Of a stretch of 64,000 nucleotides of DNA, positions 16,595-26,034 are shown piece after piece. The stretch's first letter is position 1; every line of letters starts with the position of its first letter. A program made the position numbers and the translations under genes. The notes under the pieces were generated by a model. It was given only the letters and a program-made list of their open reading frames with translations. It had not been told where the DNA came from and did not search any database. The DNA comes from Roseovarius sp. 217 (GTDB taxonomy: Bacteria; Pseudomonadota; Alphaproteobacteria; Rhodobacterales; Rhodobacteraceae), in the NCBI RefSeq assembly GCF_000152845.1, contig NZ_CH902584.1:2672261-2736260 (forward strand), given 5' to 3'.

Positions 16595-17935
16595 ATGACC
16601 AATTCACCAATTTTTGGAGTTGCCCAAATGCCCCATGACGGACACCAGCCTGTTGCAGATCAAGGCTTTTTCACCGAATCCCTGTCGTCGCGTGACCCCG
16701 AACTCTTTGGCGCGATCCGCTCTGAGCTGGGTCGGCAGCGTGACGAGATCGAGCTGATCGCGTCTGAGAACATCGTTTCTGCCGCCGTGATGGAAGCGCA
16801 GGGCAGTGTGATGACCAACAAATACGCCGAAGGATATCCCGGCAAACGCTATTATGGCGGCTGCCAATATGTTGATATCGCGGAAAATCTGGCGATTGAG
16901 CGAGCTTGTGAGCTGTTTGGCTGTAGCTTTGCCAACGTCCAGCCGAATTCCGGCTCTCAGGCCAATCAGGGCGTCTTCACGGCCCTCTTGCAGCCGGGTG
17001 ATACGATCCTTGGCATGAGCCTTGATGCGGGCGGCCACCTGACCCATGGGGCGGCACCGAACCAATCGGGCAAATGGTTCAACGCCATTCAATACGGGGT
17101 ACGCAAACAGGATAACCTGATTGATTACGATCAGGTGCAGGCATTGGCGACCGAGCATCAGCCCAAGCTGATCATCGCGGGCGGCTCGGCGATTCCGCGG
17201 CAGATCAACTTTGCCCGGATGCGCGAGATTGCCGATAGCGTCGGGGCCTATCTGCTTGTGGATATGGCACATTTTGCCGGTCTGGTGGCCGCGAAGGAGC
17301 ATCCGAGCCCGTTCCCGCATGCGCATGTGGCCACGACAACGACGCATAAGACGCTGCGCGGGCCGCGCGGTGGCATGATCCTGACCAATGACGAGGGGCT
17401 GGCCAAGAAATTCAACTCGGCGATTTTCCCCGGAATTCAGGGCGGGCCGCTGATGCATGTGATCGCGGCCAAGGCGGTGGCCTTTGGCGAGGCGCTGCGC
17501 CCAGAATTCAAGTCGTATATTCAACAGGTTATCCGTAATGCGCAGGCGCTGTCGGATCAGTTGATCAAGGGCGGTCTGGACACGGTGACGCATGGCACCG
17601 ACACGCATGTGTTGCTGGTGGATCTGCGGCCCAAAGGCGTGAAAGGCAATGACACCGAAAAGGCATTGGGTCGGGCGCATATCACCTGCAACAAGAATGG
17701 CGTGCCGTTTGATCCGGAAAAACCCACTGTAACCAGTGGGATACGGCTTGGCTCTCCGGCGGGAACGACGCGCGGCTTTGGCGAGGCGGAATTCCGGCAG
17801 ATCGCGGATTGGATCATCGAGGTGGTCGATGGGCTGGCGGCCAATGGCGCCGAGGGTAATGCCGCGGTCGAAGCCAAGGTGAAGGCCGAGGTGGAGGCGC
17901 TGTGCAAGCGGTTCCCGATCTATCCGAATCTCTGA
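16595..17935 (+). CDS. glyA: Serine hydroxymethyltransferase
   Basis: 446 residues. A PLP enzyme interconverting serine and glycine with tetrahydrofolate, the main source of one-carbon units. The PLP lysine is K252 in [14 protein letters not shown]; the substrate-binding [13 protein letters not shown] lies at about 78-90. The protein has about 25 extra N-terminal residues compared with many homologues (start TTTAGGAAA-ATG at 16595; an internal ATG at 16628 is possible). Confidence 0.95.
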   Translation: MTNSPIFGVAQMPHDGHQPVADQGFFTESLSSRDPELFGAIRSELGRQRDEIELIASENIVSAAVMEAQGSVMTNKYAEGYPGKRYYGGCQYVDIAENLAIERACELFGCSFANVQPNSGSQANQGVFTALLQPGDTILGMSLDAGGHLTHGAAPNQSGKWFNAIQYGVRKQDNLIDYDQVQALATEHQPKLIIAGGSAIPRQINFARMREIADSVGAYLLVDMAHFAGLVAAKEHPSPFPHAHVATTTTHKTLRGPRGGMILTNDEGLAKKFNSAIFPGIQGGPLMHVIAAKAVAFGEALRPEFKSYIQQVIRNAQALSDQLIKGGLDTVTHGTDTHVLLVDLRPKGVKGNDTEKALGRAHITCNKNGVPFDPEKPTVTSGIRLGSPAGTTRGFGEAEFRQIADWIIEVVDGLAANGAEGNAAVEAKVKAEVEALCKRFPIYPNL

Positions 17936-17953
17936 CTTCGGATCACGATACTG

Positions 17954-17986
17954 CCCCGCGTGAGCTATGGTTTGCGCGGGGTTTTT
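17954..17986 (+). terminator. Rho-independent terminator of glyA
   Basis: Stem CCCCGCG / CGCGGGG with a 14-base loop followed by TTTTT, 18 bases after the glyA stop. Confidence 0.85.
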
Positions 17987-18016
17987 ATTTGTAATTCAGA
18001 TATTTGCAGGCAGTTC

Positions 18017-18391
18017 TTAAATCACATCTTGCCAGCGGAGCAGGGCGTAGATCAACCCGGCGAGGACCATCAGATTCAGTATCATCCCGCCCACGAGGCG
18101 GAGAATGGCGGTTTTGCGCGCCTCTTCGGGATTGAGCCCGTCGAGATGGCTGTGCAAGTCAGTGAAGGCGGCATTGACCTGTGCCATGTCGAGGACGCGG
18201 GCGAGTTTGGGGTGGGCCATCCAATCCTGTGCGCCCAAAATGACCGCTGCGGCGCGGCGCGGGCGGCGGGGCAAGCGCCGTCCGGCGTGACGCAACTGAC
18301 GCTCAAGCGAGGGGCCACGCAGGCGCATCTTGTCGCTCAGAGCCTTTTGAAGCTCGGAGACTTTCCCTTGAAATTGTTCTGTATCAATCAC
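18017..18391 (-). CDS. Hypothetical protein with C-terminal membrane anchor
   Basis: 124 residues from a GTG at 18391 that has AAGGA suitably upstream; the frame is open to 18436. The first part (IDTEQFQGKVSELQKALSDK) is charged and coil-like, the middle is very Arg-rich, and the last 25 residues (LRLVGGMILNLMVLAGLIYALL) form one transmembrane helix. I do not recognise the family. It points away from the alpha/beta hydrolase gene. Confidence 0.6.
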   Translation of the reverse strand: MIDTEQFQGKVSELQKALSDKMRLRGPSLERQLRHAGRRLPRRPRRAAAVILGAQDWMAHPKLARVLDMAQVNAAFTDLHSHLDGLNPEEARKTAILRLVGGMILNLMVLAGLIYALLRWQDVI

Positions 18392-18480
18392 TTGGGTGTT
18401 CCTTTTGATGTAGTTTAATGGGTCTGCGCCGTGCAAGCAATAGGGCTGGAATCCGGGCTGAGAGGGCGGTATTCAAGGGT

Positions 18481-19236
18481 ATGTTGAACCTGATTGAACA
18501 TGGCACGCCAACAGAGCGTCCGGGATTGGTGATTGTGCACGGGCTCTATGGGTCGGCGCGCAATTGGGGTGTGATCGCCAAGCGGCTGTCGGACAGCCGT
18601 CATGTGGTCGCGGTTGACATGAGGAATCATGGGTCAAGCCCTTGGTTTGAAACGCATTCCTATCAGGATATGGCGGGTGATCTGGCTGAGGTGATCGAGA
18701 GCCTGACGGGGCCATATGATGTGCTGGGTCATTCCATGGGCGGCAAGGCGGCGATGGTGTTGGCGGTGACGCAACCGGCACTGGTGAACCGGCTGATCGT
18801 GGCAGATATAGCGCCTATCGCCTATGGGCATAGCCAGATGCAGTATATCGAGGCGATGAAATCGGTCGATCTGACCCGTGTCGAGCGACGTTCGGATGCG
18901 GCGACGCAATTGCAAGGCAGGGTGGATAATCCCGCCTTGGTGCCGTTCTTTCTTCAGGCGCTGGATGTGGCGGAAAAACGGTGGTTGCTGAACCTCGACA
19001 CGCTGGCGCGCGAGATGCCGAAAATCCTTGGGTTTCCTGATATATCAGGCGCTTACGAGGGAAAGGTGATGTTTCTGACCGGGGCGGAGTCGCCCTATGT
19101 CACGCGTGAGCACCGCGACCGGATCAAGGCGCTGTTTCCAGCGGCGCAGTTCGCCAAGATCCCCGGCGCGGGTCATTGGCTGCATGCCGAGAAGCCGCGC
19201 GAGTTCGAGGCGGCGGTGCGGACATGGCTGGGGTGA
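18481..19236 (+). CDS. Alpha/beta fold hydrolase (YbfF-like esterase)
   Basis: 251 residues from the ATG at 18481 (AAGGGT directly upstream). It shows the oxyanion turn VIVHGLYGSARNWG, the nucleophile elbow GHSMGGKAAM (about 80-89), a late acidic residue and the catalytic His in GAGHWLHAEKP (about 231-241). Best resemblance is to the YbfF/acyl-CoA esterase group. Substrate unknown. Confidence 0.88.
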   Translation: MLNLIEHGTPTERPGLVIVHGLYGSARNWGVIAKRLSDSRHVVAVDMRNHGSSPWFETHSYQDMAGDLAEVIESLTGPYDVLGHSMGGKAAMVLAVTQPALVNRLIVADIAPIAYGHSQMQYIEAMKSVDLTRVERRSDAATQLQGRVDNPALVPFFLQALDVAEKRWLLNLDTLAREMPKILGFPDISGAYEGKVMFLTGAESPYVTREHRDRIKALFPAAQFAKIPGAGHWLHAEKPREFEAAVRTWLG

Positions 19237-19273
19237 GTCGTACGGTTGTGCGGTCAAACCGTACGATCCGGAC

Positions 19274-19459
19274 CTAGCGCAGTTCGTAGAGCTTTTTGGT
19301 GACGATATAGGTCACCGGAAAGGCCGCGATAAACCCCAGAAGGGCGGCGATCAGGATGGGATACAACGTGTCATATCCCATGGTGAGGGCGGCTATGACA
19401 GCCGAGCCGGACAGGGTGGAGCCGATGAAGAGATGCAGGATGAGGCCAAGGCGCAGCAT
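19274..19459 (-). CDS. Small two-helix membrane protein
   Basis: 61 residues from the ATG at 19459 (a GTG at 19468 is also open). Two hydrophobic segments (about 4-25 and 31-52) with a short loop TMGYDTLYP and a basic C-terminus. Similar small proteins in Rhodobacteraceae are often mislabelled CTP synthetase in databases; nothing here supports that enzyme. Function unknown. Confidence 0.65.
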   Translation of the reverse strand: MLRLGLILHLFIGSTLSGSAVIAALTMGYDTLYPILIAALLGFIAAFPVTYIVTKKLYELR

Positions 19460-19552
19460 TGGGCACACTTTCTATGATGTTTCTTTAACCTCATAGTAAC
19501 GGTGACGTGTCTAGATGGCCTTGATCTGTGTCACAGGCTGGTTTCGGACATG

Positions 19553-19586
19553 AAAAAACCCGTCGGTGGATTGACCGGCGGGTTTC
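19553..19586 (-). terminator. Rho-independent terminator of the BI-1 gene
   Basis: On the minus strand AAACCCGCCGGT / ACCGACGGGTTT forms a 12-bp stem with one wobble and a six-base loop, followed by TTTTTT. It lies 30 bases after the stop of the gene at 19617. Confidence 0.85.
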
Positions 19587-19616
19587 GGTAGAATGGTTTC
19601 GCGGAAGCGATCGCTG

Positions 19617-20396
19617 TTATTCCTGTTGCCCCATGAACATGAGGAGGAACTGGAACATGTTGAGGAAGCTGATGTAGAGGTTCAGCGCCCCGTCATAGGC
19701 GGCCTTGTCCAGCCATTCCTGATCACCCTGAGCGGCATGCGCCACATAGGTGCTCTTGATTTCCTGCGTGTAAAAGGCGGTGAGGCCCGCGAAGATCAAA
19801 AGGCCGATGGCGGAAATGGCGAACATCACAGCCGGGCTCTGCAGGAAGATGTTGATCACCATGACCACGATGAGACCGATCACGCCCATGATGAGGAACG
19901 ATCCCCAGCCGGAGATGTCCTTTTTGGTGGTGTAGCCATAGAGCGACAGGCCCGCGAAGGCGATGGCGGTCACGATGAAGGTCTGCGCGATCGAGAAGCT
20001 GGTGAAAACCAGAAAGATCGAGCTCATCGAGATGCCGATCAGCGCCGCAAAGGCGAAGAAGCCAAGCTGAACGGCGGCCGCGGAGCCGCGCCGCAGGAGC
20101 GCGCCCCAGCCAAGAAAGATGAAGGCGAGCGGGGCCAGCATCACCACCCATTTGAGCGGCGAGAGGTAAAGGGCGGCACCGAGGCCCGACAGCATCGTGC
20201 CGTTGGGCAATTGGGCGGCCGCAGCCGAGGGATCGGTTGTCACGGCAAGCCCCGCGATGGCCCATGCCGCCAACGCAGTGATGAGCATGCCAACGGACAT
20301 CGTGCCGTAGACCTTGTTCATATGCGCGCGCAGGCCCGCGTCAATCTGGGCGGTGCGCGTGCCCGTCGCCGTCCGGATCGTGTTAAACTCTGCCAT
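19617..20396 (-). CDS. Bax inhibitor-1/YccA family membrane protein
   Basis: 259 residues with about seven hydrophobic helices from residue 30 onward and the BI-1 feature FTSFSIAQTFIVTAIAFAGLSLYGYTTKKD (about 127-156). BI-1 proteins are pH-sensitive channel-like proteins; E. coli YccA modulates FtsH. The Asp pair near the C-terminus expected for the family cannot be confirmed beyond its general form. It has its own terminator. Confidence 0.9.
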   Translation of the reverse strand: MAEFNTIRTATGTRTAQIDAGLRAHMNKVYGTMSVGMLITALAAWAIAGLAVTTDPSAAAAQLPNGTMLSGLGAALYLSPLKWVVMLAPLAFIFLGWGALLRRGSAAAVQLGFFAFAALIGISMSSIFLVFTSFSIAQTFIVTAIAFAGLSLYGYTTKKDISGWGSFLIMGVIGLIVVMVINIFLQSPAVMFAISAIGLLIFAGLTAFYTQEIKSTYVAHAAQGDQEWLDKAAYDGALNLYISFLNMFQFLLMFMGQQE

Positions 20397-20656
20397 GTAA
20401 CCCTCCGATATGTGAATGGCCGTCCCGGTTCCGGGACATTGCCAGTAATATCGGGTGCCACCCCCTACATTTCAAGCGTTTATGACTGTTTCCGCCAGGT
20501 TTTCTGCGGGGGACTGGCGGTGGTTGGTTGGCGGGGGTGTTTCCGGGTGTTGTGCGACGTGGTTTTGACCTGACGCTGTGGGTCGAAGCCGTGCATTTTT
20601 CGGGGTCTGGTCCGATCCTGCACGGCCGTGTCAAACCTGTCCTCGGGGTCAGCGCA

Positions 20657-20673
20657 GCATTGCTCAGCAATGC
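20657..20673. terminator. Hairpin at the 3' end of a DUF1127 gene
   Basis: A perfect inverted repeat GCATTGCT-C-AGCAATGC overlaps the stop codon of the DUF1127 gene at 20664. There is no T-run, so it may be an RNA stabiliser or protein site rather than a terminator. Confidence 0.35.
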
Positions 20674-20873
20674 AGCCGACGGGGCAAATCCCAGAAGGCG
20701 CGCTCTGCTTCGCGCAAGGCCGCCTCGCGGGTCAGGCCAATGTCCCGAAGGGCTGCGTCGTCGAGGTAACGCAGGACGCGGCGCTGATGCCAAACCGCCA
20801 GCATATCCGCAAACCGCAGGCTCAATCCGGGGAAGGCGGCGCGAAGGGCGGGGGTGTTACTGTGAAAGGTCAT
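20664..20873 (-). CDS. DUF1127 domain-containing protein
   Basis: 69 residues from the ATG at 20873 (GGAAAAACC upstream). The Arg-rich DUF1127 pattern is clear: WHQRRVLRYLDDAALRDIGLTREAALREAERAFW. Such small proteins bind RNA or modulate stress, phosphate and carbon responses in alphaproteobacteria. It is divergent from a LysR regulator. One of four DUF1127 genes in the window. Confidence 0.88.
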   Translation of the reverse strand: MTFHSNTPALRAAFPGLSLRFADMLAVWHQRRVLRYLDDAALRDIGLTREAALREAERAFWDLPRRLHC

Positions 20874-20965
20874 GGTTTTTCCTTTCCCTTTGGTGATGTG
20901 AGGGCGGGTTTGCATTTCTGATATTGATCTTTTGCCACGATTGGTTCAATTTTGAAAATGAATGT

Positions 20966-20984
20966 TTGATCATCATATCATCAA
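20966..20984. promoter_or_regulatory. Possible LysR-type operator (TTGAT-N9-ATCAA)
   Basis: A dyad with arms TTGAT and ATCAA, 13 bases upstream of the LysR start codon, in the divergent region shared with a DUF1127 gene. This fits the T-N11-A type autoregulatory site of LysR regulators. Confidence 0.45.
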
Positions 20985-20996
20985 GGACTGTGATGA

Positions 20997-21869
20997 ATGC
21001 GAAATCTGGATATCACGACATTGCGCTCTTTGGTCGCGGTTGCCGATCAAGGCGGCGTGACGCGGGCGGCGACCGCGTTGAACCTCACGCAATCGGCGGT
21101 GTCGATGCAAATCAAGCGGCTCGAAGAGATGCTGGACCTGACGCTGTTTGACCGGGCCAATCGGCGGGTTTCGCTGACCGCCTCGGGCGAGCAATTGGTG
21201 GGGTATGCGCGGCGGATGCTCGATCTCAATGATGAGGTGGTGGGACGCTTGACCGAAGAGACCTTTGAAGGGGAACTAGCGCTTGGGGTGCCGCATGACA
21301 TCGTCTATCCGGTGGTGCCACGGGTTCTCAAGCAGTTCAACGCCGCCTATCCGCGGGTCAAGGTGAACCTGCGCTCGTCGAGCACGATCAAGCTGCGCGA
21401 AGCCTTGGCGCGGGGTGAGGTGGATGTGATCCTGACCACCGAAGAAGGTCTGGGCGAGGGGGGGGAGACGCTGACCGAAATGATGCTGCGCTGGACGGGG
21501 GCGCCGGCGGGTGTGTCGTGGAAACGTCGGCCGCTGCGGCTGGCGTTTTGTCGGCAATGCATTTTCCGGCCGATCGTGCTGCGCAAACTGGACGCGGCTG
21601 GCGTCGATTGGGAGATGGCGGTGGATTCCGAAGATGACCGCGCGGTCGAGGCGTTGGTGAGCGCCGATCTGGCGGTCGGCGCGTTGCTGGAGGACAGCAT
21701 GCCGCCACATCTCGAGGCGATCCATCCCGGCGGGGCTCTGCCTGAGCTTGGGGTGCAGAAGATCAATCTCTATGCGCGGGCGGGCCGCGACGAGGTGCGG
21801 TGTGCCTTGATGCGGATGCTGCGGCAGGGATTCGGGGCGCTGACGCCGCCGGTTCTCAGTCCAGTGTGA
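20997..21869 (+). CDS. LysR family transcriptional regulator
   Basis: 290 residues. N-terminal winged HTH (1-62: LRSLVAVADQGGVTRAATALNLTQSAVSMQIKRLEEMLDLTLFDR) and an effector-binding domain from about 90. The HTH and the VSLTASGEQLVGYARRML linker are typical. Two closely spaced Cys occur at AFCRQC (about 184-187). Target unknown; the divergent DUF1127 gene or the quinone oxidoreductase that it overlaps tail to tail by 14 bp are candidates. Confidence 0.92.
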   Translation: MRNLDITTLRSLVAVADQGGVTRAATALNLTQSAVSMQIKRLEEMLDLTLFDRANRRVSLTASGEQLVGYARRMLDLNDEVVGRLTEETFEGELALGVPHDIVYPVVPRVLKQFNAAYPRVKVNLRSSSTIKLREALARGEVDVILTTEEGLGEGGETLTEMMLRWTGAPAGVSWKRRPLRLAFCRQCIFRPIVLRKLDAAGVDWEMAVDSEDDRAVEALVSADLAVGALLEDSMPPHLEAIHPGGALPELGVQKINLYARAGRDEVRCALMRMLRQGFGALTPPVLSPV

Positions 21870-22818
21870 TGACGACCTTGCCGGTGGATTTGCGCGTGCG
21901 CAGCAGATCGAGCGCCTCTGCGGTCTGTTCGAGCGGCAGAAGGTGCGAGACATGCGGGCGCAGGAGCCCCTGCGCATACCAGTCAAAGAGGGTCGCGAGG
22001 CTGTTTGTCACCACCTCGGGACGGAATTTGAGATAGCCGCCCCAGTAGAGGCCCATCACGCTGATATTCTTGACCAAGAGGTGATTTGCCGGGATTTGCG
22101 GCACCTCGCCAGAGGCAAAGCCGATGGTGAGAATGCGGGCCTCGGGGTTGCAGGCGCGAAAGGCGGCCTTGAAGTGATCGCCACCGACCGGGTCATAGAC
22201 CACGTCGACGCCTCCCAAGGCGCGGCACGTCTCGCGGATGTCCTGCTCCGCGGCGTCGATCAGGTGGTCGGCCCCGGCGCGTTTCGCCACGGCGAGTTTG
22301 TCTGCGCCGCGCGCGCAGGCGATGACACGCGCGCCCATTTGCTTGCCGATCTCAACCGCGGTCAGACCCACGCCCCCGGCGGCCCCCAGAACGAGCAGGG
22401 TCTCGCCCGGTTGCAGATGCGCCTTGTGATCCAGCGCGACATGGCTGGTGCCATAGGCCACCTGAAAGGCCGCCGCGTCGGCAAAGGTCATGCTGTCGGG
22501 CAGAGGCACGGCGCGGGCGGCCGGAAAGCAGCCATAGTCCGCCAACCCGCCCTGACCGGCGAAGACCGCGACGCGGGTGCCGGGAGCGGGGCCGCGCGTG
22601 TCGGGGCCGAGCGCCTCGACCGTGCCGGCCACCTCCATTCCGAGGGTGAAGGGTGGCTCTGGCGTGTCCTGATACGCGCCCTTGATCATCAAGAGATCCG
22701 CGAAGTTGAGCCCGCAGGCGGCGATTCGCAGGGCGAGTTCGCCCGATTTCGGGAGCGGGCGGGGGAGGGTGGTCAGGGCAGGGTCTGCGCCTCGGGCGGG
22801 GATCTGATAAGCGCGCAT
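21856..22818 (-). CDS. NAD(P)H:quinone oxidoreductase, zinc-independent MDR family
   Basis: 320 residues. A GroES-like N-terminal domain (ALRIAACGLNFADLLMIKGAYQ) lacking zinc Cys ligands, and a Rossmann domain with LVLGAAGGVGLTAVEIGKQMGARVIACARG (about 145-174). This is the NADPH:quinone reductase/enoyl-reductase-like branch (QorA/YhdH-like). Cytosolic; the substrate is probably a quinone or reactive enone. Confidence 0.9.
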   Translation of the reverse strand: MRAYQIPARGADPALTTLPRPLPKSGELALRIAACGLNFADLLMIKGAYQDTPEPPFTLGMEVAGTVEALGPDTRGPAPGTRVAVFAGQGGLADYGCFPAARAVPLPDSMTFADAAAFQVAYGTSHVALDHKAHLQPGETLLVLGAAGGVGLTAVEIGKQMGARVIACARGADKLAVAKRAGADHLIDAAEQDIRETCRALGGVDVVYDPVGGDHFKAAFRACNPEARILTIGFASGEVPQIPANHLLVKNISVMGLYWGGYLKFRPEVVTNSLATLFDWYAQGLLRPHVSHLLPLEQTAEALDLLRTRKSTGKVVITLD

Positions 22819-23133
22819 GTCGGACCCTTGTGATTCTGGCGTTGCGAGGTAAGTCTAAGCGCGTTGGTTAGACGAATTCGATTCGGGCTGTCAAATCGCC
22901 TGAGGTTTCCGGAGGCGTGACCGTATTTACCCTGTGCAATAGGGTAGGCGCCCGCTTAGATTGAGTTTCTTTCGTATAGGTCACGCAAATGGATAGCGAT
23001 ATTTCTTGAATTTTAACACCATCTTGATAAGTTCTGGCACACGCCGCTGGGATGCGTGGCGTGATTTCCGAGATTCCAGTCCCGGTTTGTCAGAATTACG
23101 GTAAATCTCAGAGTAGGTAAAAAGGAACATTCA
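22819..23133. other. Intergenic region before the XRE regulator
   Basis: No gene. It contains a 6-bp stem hairpin (TACCCT-N7-AGGGTA, 22928-22946) and an AT-rich tract at about 23005-23030 that may hold the promoter of the XRE gene. No known RNA motif seen. Confidence 0.4.
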
Positions 23134-23508
23134 ATGCCGCACCCCGTAGATGTGCACGTCGGAAAACGCATTCGTCACCGCCGCTGGCTGGTGGGAATGA
23201 CCCAGCAGCAGCTGGCCGAGAGTGTGGGAATTAAATTTCAACAGATTCAGAAGTACGAAACCGGCGCGAACCGTGTCAGCGCGTCACGGCTCTGGGATAT
23301 CGCAGAATCACTTGATGTGACGATCAGCTTTTTCTTTGAGGGGCTGGAACAGGATGGCGGCGTGGAGCGCGAGAAAAGCGATCCGGCACGTGCCGACCTG
23401 ATGGGAGACAAGGAAGCGCTCGATCTGGTGCGGTCTTATTACGCCATTCCAGAGAACCAGCGCCGCCGCCTGTTTGACCTTGCTCGGGTGCTGAGCGAGG
23501 TGGCTTGA
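23134..23508 (+). CDS. XRE family (HTH_3) transcriptional regulator
   Basis: 124 residues. The HTH_3 domain occupies 7-65 (VGKRIRHRRWLVGMTQQQLAESVGIKFQQIQKYETGANRVSASRLWDIAESL), followed by an acidic linker and a C-terminal helix pair ending RRRLFDLARVLSEV. This compact form is very common and conserved in Rhodobacteraceae, usually in several copies. Targets unknown. The hisN-like gene follows after 56 bp. Confidence 0.92.
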   Translation: MPHPVDVHVGKRIRHRRWLVGMTQQQLAESVGIKFQQIQKYETGANRVSASRLWDIAESLDVTISFFFEGLEQDGGVEREKSDPARADLMGDKEALDLVRSYYAIPENQRRRLFDLARVLSEVA

Positions 23509-23564
23509 GCCTGACCGGCCCAAGGGCTATCCCTCTGCGCATGCGGTAGGAAAGGCGGGCCGGA

Positions 23565-24356
23565 ATGGATAAGACAGATATCGTCAGGACAGCCCATGCG
23601 GTGGCAGATGCTGCGCGCGGGGCTGTCCTGCCGTTTTTTCGCAGTGCCGATCTGACGGCGGAGAACAAGCTGCCCGAAGGGCGGTTTGATCCGGTGACTG
23701 AGGGCGACCGCGCAACCGAACGGTCAATGCGCGAGGTTCTGGGGCGATTGCGCCCGCAGGATGGAATCCTTGGCGAAGAATATGGCGCGGTTGAGGGCAC
23801 GAGCGGCCTGACTTGGGTGCTTGATCCGATCGACGGCACGCGGGCGTTCATGTCCGGGTCTCCGACCTGGGGCGTGTTGATCGCGGTGTCCGATGCGAGC
23901 GGCCCGATTTACGGCATTATCGACCAACCCTATATCGGCGAGCGGTTTGAGGGCGGTTGGGGCGCGGCGCGGATGGTCGGGCCGATGGGCACACGGGATT
24001 TACGGGTGCTGGGCGCGCGGTCCTTGTCCGAGGCGATCGTCTTTACCACATTCCCGGAATTGGGCAGCCCGGCTGAGGCGGCAGGCTTTGCCGACGTTGC
24101 GAGCCACGCGAAGTTGACGCGCTATGGGCTTGATTGCTATGCCTATTCTCTGGTTGCGGCAGGGCATGTTGATCTGGTGATCGAGGCCGGGCTTGCGCCG
24201 TATGACATTCAGGCGCCGATTGCGGTGATCGAGGCGGCGGGCGGCATTGTCACCAACTGGCAGGGTGGCCCCGCGCATCACGGTGGCCGGGTGATTGCCG
24301 CGGCCGGGCGCGCGCAGCATGAGGCGGCGCTGGAGATTCTGTCGCAGGTGGTGTGA
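23565..24356 (+). CDS. hisN: Inositol monophosphatase family protein, probably histidinol-phosphatase
   Basis: 263 residues. Metal-dependent phosphatase with the IMPase motifs EGDRATE (about 46-52), GEEYG (68-72), LDPIDGTRAF (87-96) and a late GLAPYDIQA motif with the metal Asp. Resemblance is to the HisN group that dephosphorylates histidinol phosphate in actinobacteria and alphaproteobacteria. A generic inositol/sugar phosphatase cannot be excluded because no his genes lie nearby. Confidence 0.82.
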   Translation: MDKTDIVRTAHAVADAARGAVLPFFRSADLTAENKLPEGRFDPVTEGDRATERSMREVLGRLRPQDGILGEEYGAVEGTSGLTWVLDPIDGTRAFMSGSPTWGVLIAVSDASGPIYGIIDQPYIGERFEGGWGAARMVGPMGTRDLRVLGARSLSEAIVFTTFPELGSPAEAAGFADVASHAKLTRYGLDCYAYSLVAAGHVDLVIEAGLAPYDIQAPIAVIEAAGGIVTNWQGGPAHHGGRVIAAAGRAQHEAALEILSQVV

Positions 24357-24610
24357 CGGGGGTGCGTGCCGCGCGGGACAAGGCGCGGTACGCGCCGCCG
24401 CGCGATCGCCGGGCCGTCCGTCGCACCGAAGGTGCGCCGCTTTATCTCGGCACGCCTTTGGCGTGACGGCCTAGCGATTTGTAGAGCGCGAGCCTCACTG
24501 TGACGTCATACGGACTTTGCTAACATTAAGTGGCATCCACCCCGTTGCTTCGCTAGTCCCCGGCCCAGCGACCGCGCGGCTGCGTGCTTTTGCTTGCCCA
24601 AGCCCCCCAG
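24357..24610. other. Intergenic region with GC-rich hairpins
   Basis: No gene. Two small perfect hairpins, CGCACC-GAA-GGTGCG (24422-24436) and CACGCC-TTT-GGCGTG (24451-24465), lie in a very GC-rich stretch; the remainder to 24610 shows nothing recognisable. It may act as a transcription barrier between the converging hisN and guaD. Confidence 0.4.
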
Positions 24611-25897
24611 TTACACCGCCTTGCCCGCCACCCAGACGCCTGCGATGGCGCGGTCGTCGCCCATCATGAGGGTGGGAAAGAGCGCCTCCCATAGGTCATC
24701 CGCCCGCGCGCTGCGTTGGGCAATCGCGGGGGTTGAGGCGAGATCGAGGGCGACGAGATCGGCCTCCATGCCGGGGGCTATATTGCCGATCTTTGACCCC
24801 ATGTGCAGCGCCTGCGCCGAGCCTGCGGTGGCGAGCCAGAGAAGCTGGGCGGGGTGCAGCGCCGTGCCGGTCAATTGCCCGATTTCATAGGCGGCGGCCA
24901 TGGTGCGCAGCATCGAGAAAGACGAGCCGCCGCCGGTGTCGGTGGCCAGGCCGATGCGCTGGCCTTCGGCGATGCGGGCTGCGAGGTTGAAGAGACCTGA
25001 ACCGATGAAGGTGTTGGAGGTGGGACAATGGATCAGCGCCGCGCCCACTTCGCGCAGGCGGTCGCGCTCGCGCGCGTCAAGGTGGATGGCGTGGCCATAG
25101 AGCCCGCGCGCCCCCAAGAGGCCGTGCGAGTCGTAGGTGTCGAGATAGTCGCGCGCCTCTGGGTAGAGGGATTTAACCCATGCAACCTCGTCGGTCTGTT
25201 CAGAGAGGTGGGTTTGCATCAGGCAATCGGGGTATTCCGACCAGAGCGCGCCCAAGGCGGCGAGTTGATCTGGCGTCGAGGTGGGCGAAAACCGGGGCGT
25301 GATGGCGTAAGAGAGCCGGTCAACGCCGTGCCATGTTTGCAAAAGCTGCTTGCTGTCATCATAGGCCGATTGCGCCGTGTCGCGCAGCCCCTCGGGCGCG
25401 TTGCGGTCCATGCAGGTCTTGCCCGCCACGGCGCGCAGGCCGCGCGCCTGTGCCGCCTCGAAAAAGGCGGTCACGCTGGCGGGGTGGATGGTGCAAAAGC
25501 TGGCGCAGGTGGTGGTGCCATGGGCGAGGGTCAGATCAAGATAGCGACCCGCGATGTCAGCGGCATAGGCGGGATCAGAGAGGCGCATTTCCTCTGGGAA
25601 GGTATAGGTATTCAGCCAGTCGATCAGGCGTTTGCCCCAACTGGCGATGATCGCGGTCTGGGGGTAGTGCACATGTGCATCGACAAAACCTGCGGTAATC
25701 AGGTGATTGCCCATGTCGGTCCGGGCCGCGTCAGGCGCCTGTGCGTGCAACGCCTGTGCGGTGCCGAGGGCGGTGATCCGGCCCTCCTCGATCAACAACG
25801 CCTCGTGCAGCCGGGCGGCATCGGTGGGGTCGCCGGCCTCGAAGGGCGAGTGGTCAAAGCTGAGGATGTGACCGGTGATCAGGGTTCTGGGCGGCAT
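24611..25897 (-). CDS. guaD: Guanine deaminase
   Basis: 428 residues, full length. Zinc amidohydrolase converting guanine to xanthine. Metal-binding motifs: VDAHVHYPQ (about 72-80), MQTHLSEQ (about 228-235), YGHAIHL (about 268-274) and the late Asp in LATDTGGGSSFSM (about 317-329). Cytosolic purine catabolism. It is the only intact purine-degradation gene here, while the (S)-ureidoglycine aminohydrolase at 5.8 kb is broken. Confidence 0.93.
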   Translation of the reverse strand: MPPRTLITGHILSFDHSPFEAGDPTDAARLHEALLIEEGRITALGTAQALHAQAPDAARTDMGNHLITAGFVDAHVHYPQTAIIASWGKRLIDWLNTYTFPEEMRLSDPAYAADIAGRYLDLTLAHGTTTCASFCTIHPASVTAFFEAAQARGLRAVAGKTCMDRNAPEGLRDTAQSAYDDSKQLLQTWHGVDRLSYAITPRFSPTSTPDQLAALGALWSEYPDCLMQTHLSEQTDEVAWVKSLYPEARDYLDTYDSHGLLGARGLYGHAIHLDARERDRLREVGAALIHCPTSNTFIGSGLFNLAARIAEGQRIGLATDTGGGSSFSMLRTMAAAYEIGQLTGTALHPAQLLWLATAGSAQALHMGSKIGNIAPGMEADLVALDLASTPAIAQRSARADDLWEALFPTLMMGDDRAIAGVWVAGKAV

Positions 25898-26034
25898 GTG
25901 ACCCCTTTTGGTGACGGATTATGCAAGCCGGAGGATAAGCGGCGACACGGTCGGGGTAAATCGGCCCATTGTGATTGTTTTCTGTAAAGCGGTTCTTTAA
26001 TCCTGCCCGCGACTGTGACGGGCAAGGGGGCGAT

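Noticed and set aside
24357..24610. Third copy of the dispersed repeat
   Set aside because: It shares only general GC-rich hairpin character; the middle block conserved between copies A and B is absent.
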